From Tillus elongatus (lineage: Eukaryota > Arthropoda > Insecta > Coleoptera > Cleridae), in contig OZ023267.1 of assembly GCA_964006375.1 (NCBI GenBank), positions 34,223,266-34,287,265 on the forward strand: DNA of 64,000 nt, read 5' to 3'. Positions within the stretch are counted from its first letter, which is position 1. Every line of letters starts with the position of its first letter. The position numbers and the translations under genes were made by a program. This document shows, piece by piece, positions 61,880-64,000 of this stretch. The notes below the pieces were generated by a model. The model was not told where the DNA came from and ran no database searches. It saw only the letters and a list, made by a program, of their open reading frames with translations.

Positions 61880-63308
61880 TGTTCCGCACCTAGATGGCGA
61901 CCCTATCGTACACCCCACAATGTTCTAGGAGGCTGGCTACCATAGACGTATTATTTTATAGGTGTGTTCTCGCTGTAATTAGTATACCGTACTGACGAAC
62001 CCTAGAGCGAAACCGGTCTGCGGTTCCAATTACGGTGAGAATACATATAACCTTACATACATATTCCCTATTTTAAGGAAGAAATAGGCCAAGGCTGACA
62101 ATTTACAAAATTGTGTAGTTGGTTGTACACAGTCTCTATTTTATAATATTTTGTGTTATTTGGAGTTGTCATGAGAACATACTACCGGGTCCCGCACCGA
62201 GATGGCGTCGTTGTCGTACATCTCACAATGTTCTAGGAGGCTGGCTACCATAGCCGTATTATTTTGTAGGTGTGTTCTCGCTGTATACCGTACTGACGAG
62301 CTCTAATTAGAGTGAAACCGGTGTGCGGTTCCAATTATGGTGAGAATGCATCTAGCCTTACATACATTGTCCCTATTTTAGGGAAGAAATGGGCGAGCGC
62401 TGAGAATTTACAAAATTCTTAGTTGGTTGTACATATTCCCTATTTTATAACATTTTGTGTTATTTGCAGCTGTCGCGACAACCGAGATGGCGACCTTGTC
62501 GTACATCTCACAATGTTCTAGGAGACTGGCTACCATAGCCGTCGTTATTTGCAGCTGTCGTGACAACATACTACCTGGAGCCGCACCGAGATGGCGACCT
62601 TGTCGTACATCTCACAATGTTCTAGGAGACTGGCTACCATAGCCGTCTTATTTTATTGGGGTGTTCTCGCTGTATACCGTACTGACGAGCTCTAATTAGA
62701 GCGAAACCGGTCTGCGGTTCCAATTATGGTGATAATGCATCTAGCCTTACATACATTGTCCCTATTTTAGGGAATAAATGGGCGAGCGCTGAGACTTTAC
62801 AAAATTGTTAGTTGGTTGTACATATTCCCTATTTTATAACATTTTGTGTTATTTGCAGCTGTCGTGACAACCGAGATGGCGACCTTGTCGTACATCTCAC
62901 AATGTTCTAGGAGACTGGCTACCATAGCCGTCTTTATTTGCAGCTGTCGTGACAACATACTACCTGGAGCCGCACCGAGATGGCGACCTTGTCGTACATC
63001 TCACAATGTTCTAGGAGACTGGCTACCATAGCCGTCTTATTTTATTGGGGTGTTCTCGCTGTATACCGTACTGACGAGCTCTAATTAGAGCGAAACCGGT
63101 CTGCGGTTCCAGTTATGATGAGAATACATCTAGCCTTACATACATTGTCCCTATTTTAGGAACCAGGGCTGACAATTTACAAAATTGCTAAGTGGTTGTA
63201 CACAGTCTCTTATTTTATAACATTTTGTGTTATTTGGAGCCGTCGTGACAACATACTACCTGGTACCGCACCGAGATGGCGACCCTGTCGTACATCACAA
63301 TGTTATAA
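61880..63308. repeat. Satellite array with alternating long (about 285-307 bp) and short (104 bp) monomers
   Basis: GATGGCGACCTTGTCGTAC and CTGGCTACCATAGCCGT recur near 61893, 62200, 62486, 62590, 62875, 62979 and 63274. Spacings are about 307, 285, 104, 285, 104 and 295. Each long monomer carries GAGCTCTAATTAGAGC (a 16-bp palindrome in the middle copies) and AAACCGGTCTGCGGTTCC. The 61-codon ORFs at 62457 and 62846 are repeats of each other and not genes. Confidence 0.95.
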
Positions 63309-63568
63309 TAGTTATGGTTATTGTATGTATGGATGTGCTGTGGTTAAGGTTATTCAATAGTGAGGTATAAGCGAAATCTGTAAAACGTCCCTGATAGTTC
63401 GTCAAAGTTTCTTATAATTCAGTATTTGACAGTGTGTCTGCGTTCTGCGTCATTACGCCGATGAGTATCCGTATCCGCTTGATCCGGAACACGGATTGTA
63501 GAACACACTTAAGATCTGTACCTGCACACACAAAGCGACCTACTGCTATCGATAACTTTGTACCGAAT
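63309..63568. other. No gene recognised
   Basis: Unassigned, less AT-rich than most of the window (CGCGT-type and TCCGTATCCGCTTGATCC words). No ORF or repeat match was found. Confidence 0.4.
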
Positions 63569-63576
63569 ACAAAGTA

Positions 63577-63913
63577 GGGCGTCGGTGGTTCAGTGGTAAG
63601 AACGTATGGCTCTGAACCGAAGGGTACAGGGTACTCCTTTCACTTTTTCAGTACATACTGTACAATTAACATCAACCGAGGTTGTGGCATTGTATTTGAG
63701 CACGTTGAATGTCTGCACGTTCCGCGTTCGGAGGGGGCGTAAAGCCGTCGGTCCCGTGTTCATGCGATGTTGGGAACGTTAAAGATCCCTACCCTCCTTA
63801 CAGAAAGACAGGGGTCGGCAAAATTTCTAGGATACTGAGGTGAAACTGCTCCCTGGCGTCGGTGATTATCCATAGTCGTGGAAATAGGCCTACGTCAAAG
63901 AAATAAAACACAC
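63577..63913 (+). mobile_element. tRNA-derived SINE, copy 4
   Basis: A box TGGTTCAGTGGTAAG is present. The B box is lost by a small deletion (GGGTACAGGGTACTCC). The body and tail (CTACGTCAAAGAAATAAAAC) are conserved. Flanked by an 8-bp direct repeat, ACAAAGTA, at 63569-63576 and 63914-63921. Confidence 0.87.
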
Positions 63914-64000
63914 ACAAAGTAATGAATACCGAATCCGAAAATAACGATTACATACGAGTATTCAGAAGTAACTATAATTCCCATCTCTACTGTTTACATA

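Noticed and set aside
62457..63031. Two near-identical 61-codon ORFs
   Set aside because: They are repeats of the satellite unit spaced 389 bp apart.
61880..63308. CRISPR-like array
   Set aside because: Monomers are 104-307 bp with no regular spacer structure, and the genome is eukaryotic; this is a satellite.

Overview
This is an AT-rich eukaryotic nuclear window, most likely from an insect or close arthropod relative. The reasons are two conserved host genes with animal-type sequence, the set of transposable-element families (P/THAP, piggyBac, mariner and Tc1, Jockey- and I-like LINEs, a GIY-YIG Penelope-like element, a tRNA-derived SINE), and long (TA)n arrays. The order is not fixed by anything I can see. 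There is no prokaryotic feature, CRISPR array or operon.

Host genes. (1) An ING1/ING2-type chromatin reader lies on the minus strand, coding exons 10634-10499, 10440-10231, 10156-9911 and 2084-1759. Joined by GT-AG splicing it gives 305 residues with an ING N-terminal domain and a C-terminal C4HC3 PHD finger. Introns 1 and 2 are 58 and 74 bp; intron 3 is 7.8 kb and full of transposon debris. (2) An intronless, intact UDP-N-acetylglucosamine pyrophosphorylase (484 aa) lies on the minus strand at 21362-22816. It makes the precursor for chitin, N-glycans and GPI anchors. I see no other intact host gene.

Layout. 1-11100: ING gene, with a Jockey-like LINE (2276-4190), an I-like LINE with RNase H (4537-7004) and a SINE in the last intron. 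11100-19000: a decayed P-element (THAP) transposase split by a SINE, a piggyBac C-terminal remnant, several copies of a (TA)n-centred repeat, and two large hairpins. 19000-23300: the UAP gene. 23300-28650: two copies of one mariner family; the first sits at the centre of an inverted duplication. 28650-34640: (TA)n-centred repeats and a dispersed satellite monomer. 34640-38610: two more long-TIR mariner elements. 39280-43330: an LTR-retrotransposon end split by a LINE, which is itself split by a palindrome carrying hammerhead-ribozyme-like motifs; then a Tc1 remnant. 44200-50530: a Penelope-like element with GIY-YIG endonuclease and inverted terminal-repeat copies, interrupted by a LINE and by a TIR element with a TTA target duplication. 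50860-57100: a possible hAT-like element, a SINE, and a SETMAR-type mariner interrupted by a LINE. 57690-61231: an IS630/Tc1-like transposase pseudogene split by a mariner. 61880-63308: a satellite with alternating long and short monomers. 63577-63913: another SINE.

The two host genes do not form a functional unit. The rest is nested transposon history in which (TA)n arrays act as repeated landing sites for TA-targeting mariners. The most interesting objects are the hammerhead-like palindrome at 39912-40142, the Penelope element, the (TA)n-centred repeat family, the inverted duplications centred on mariners, and the two-monomer satellite.
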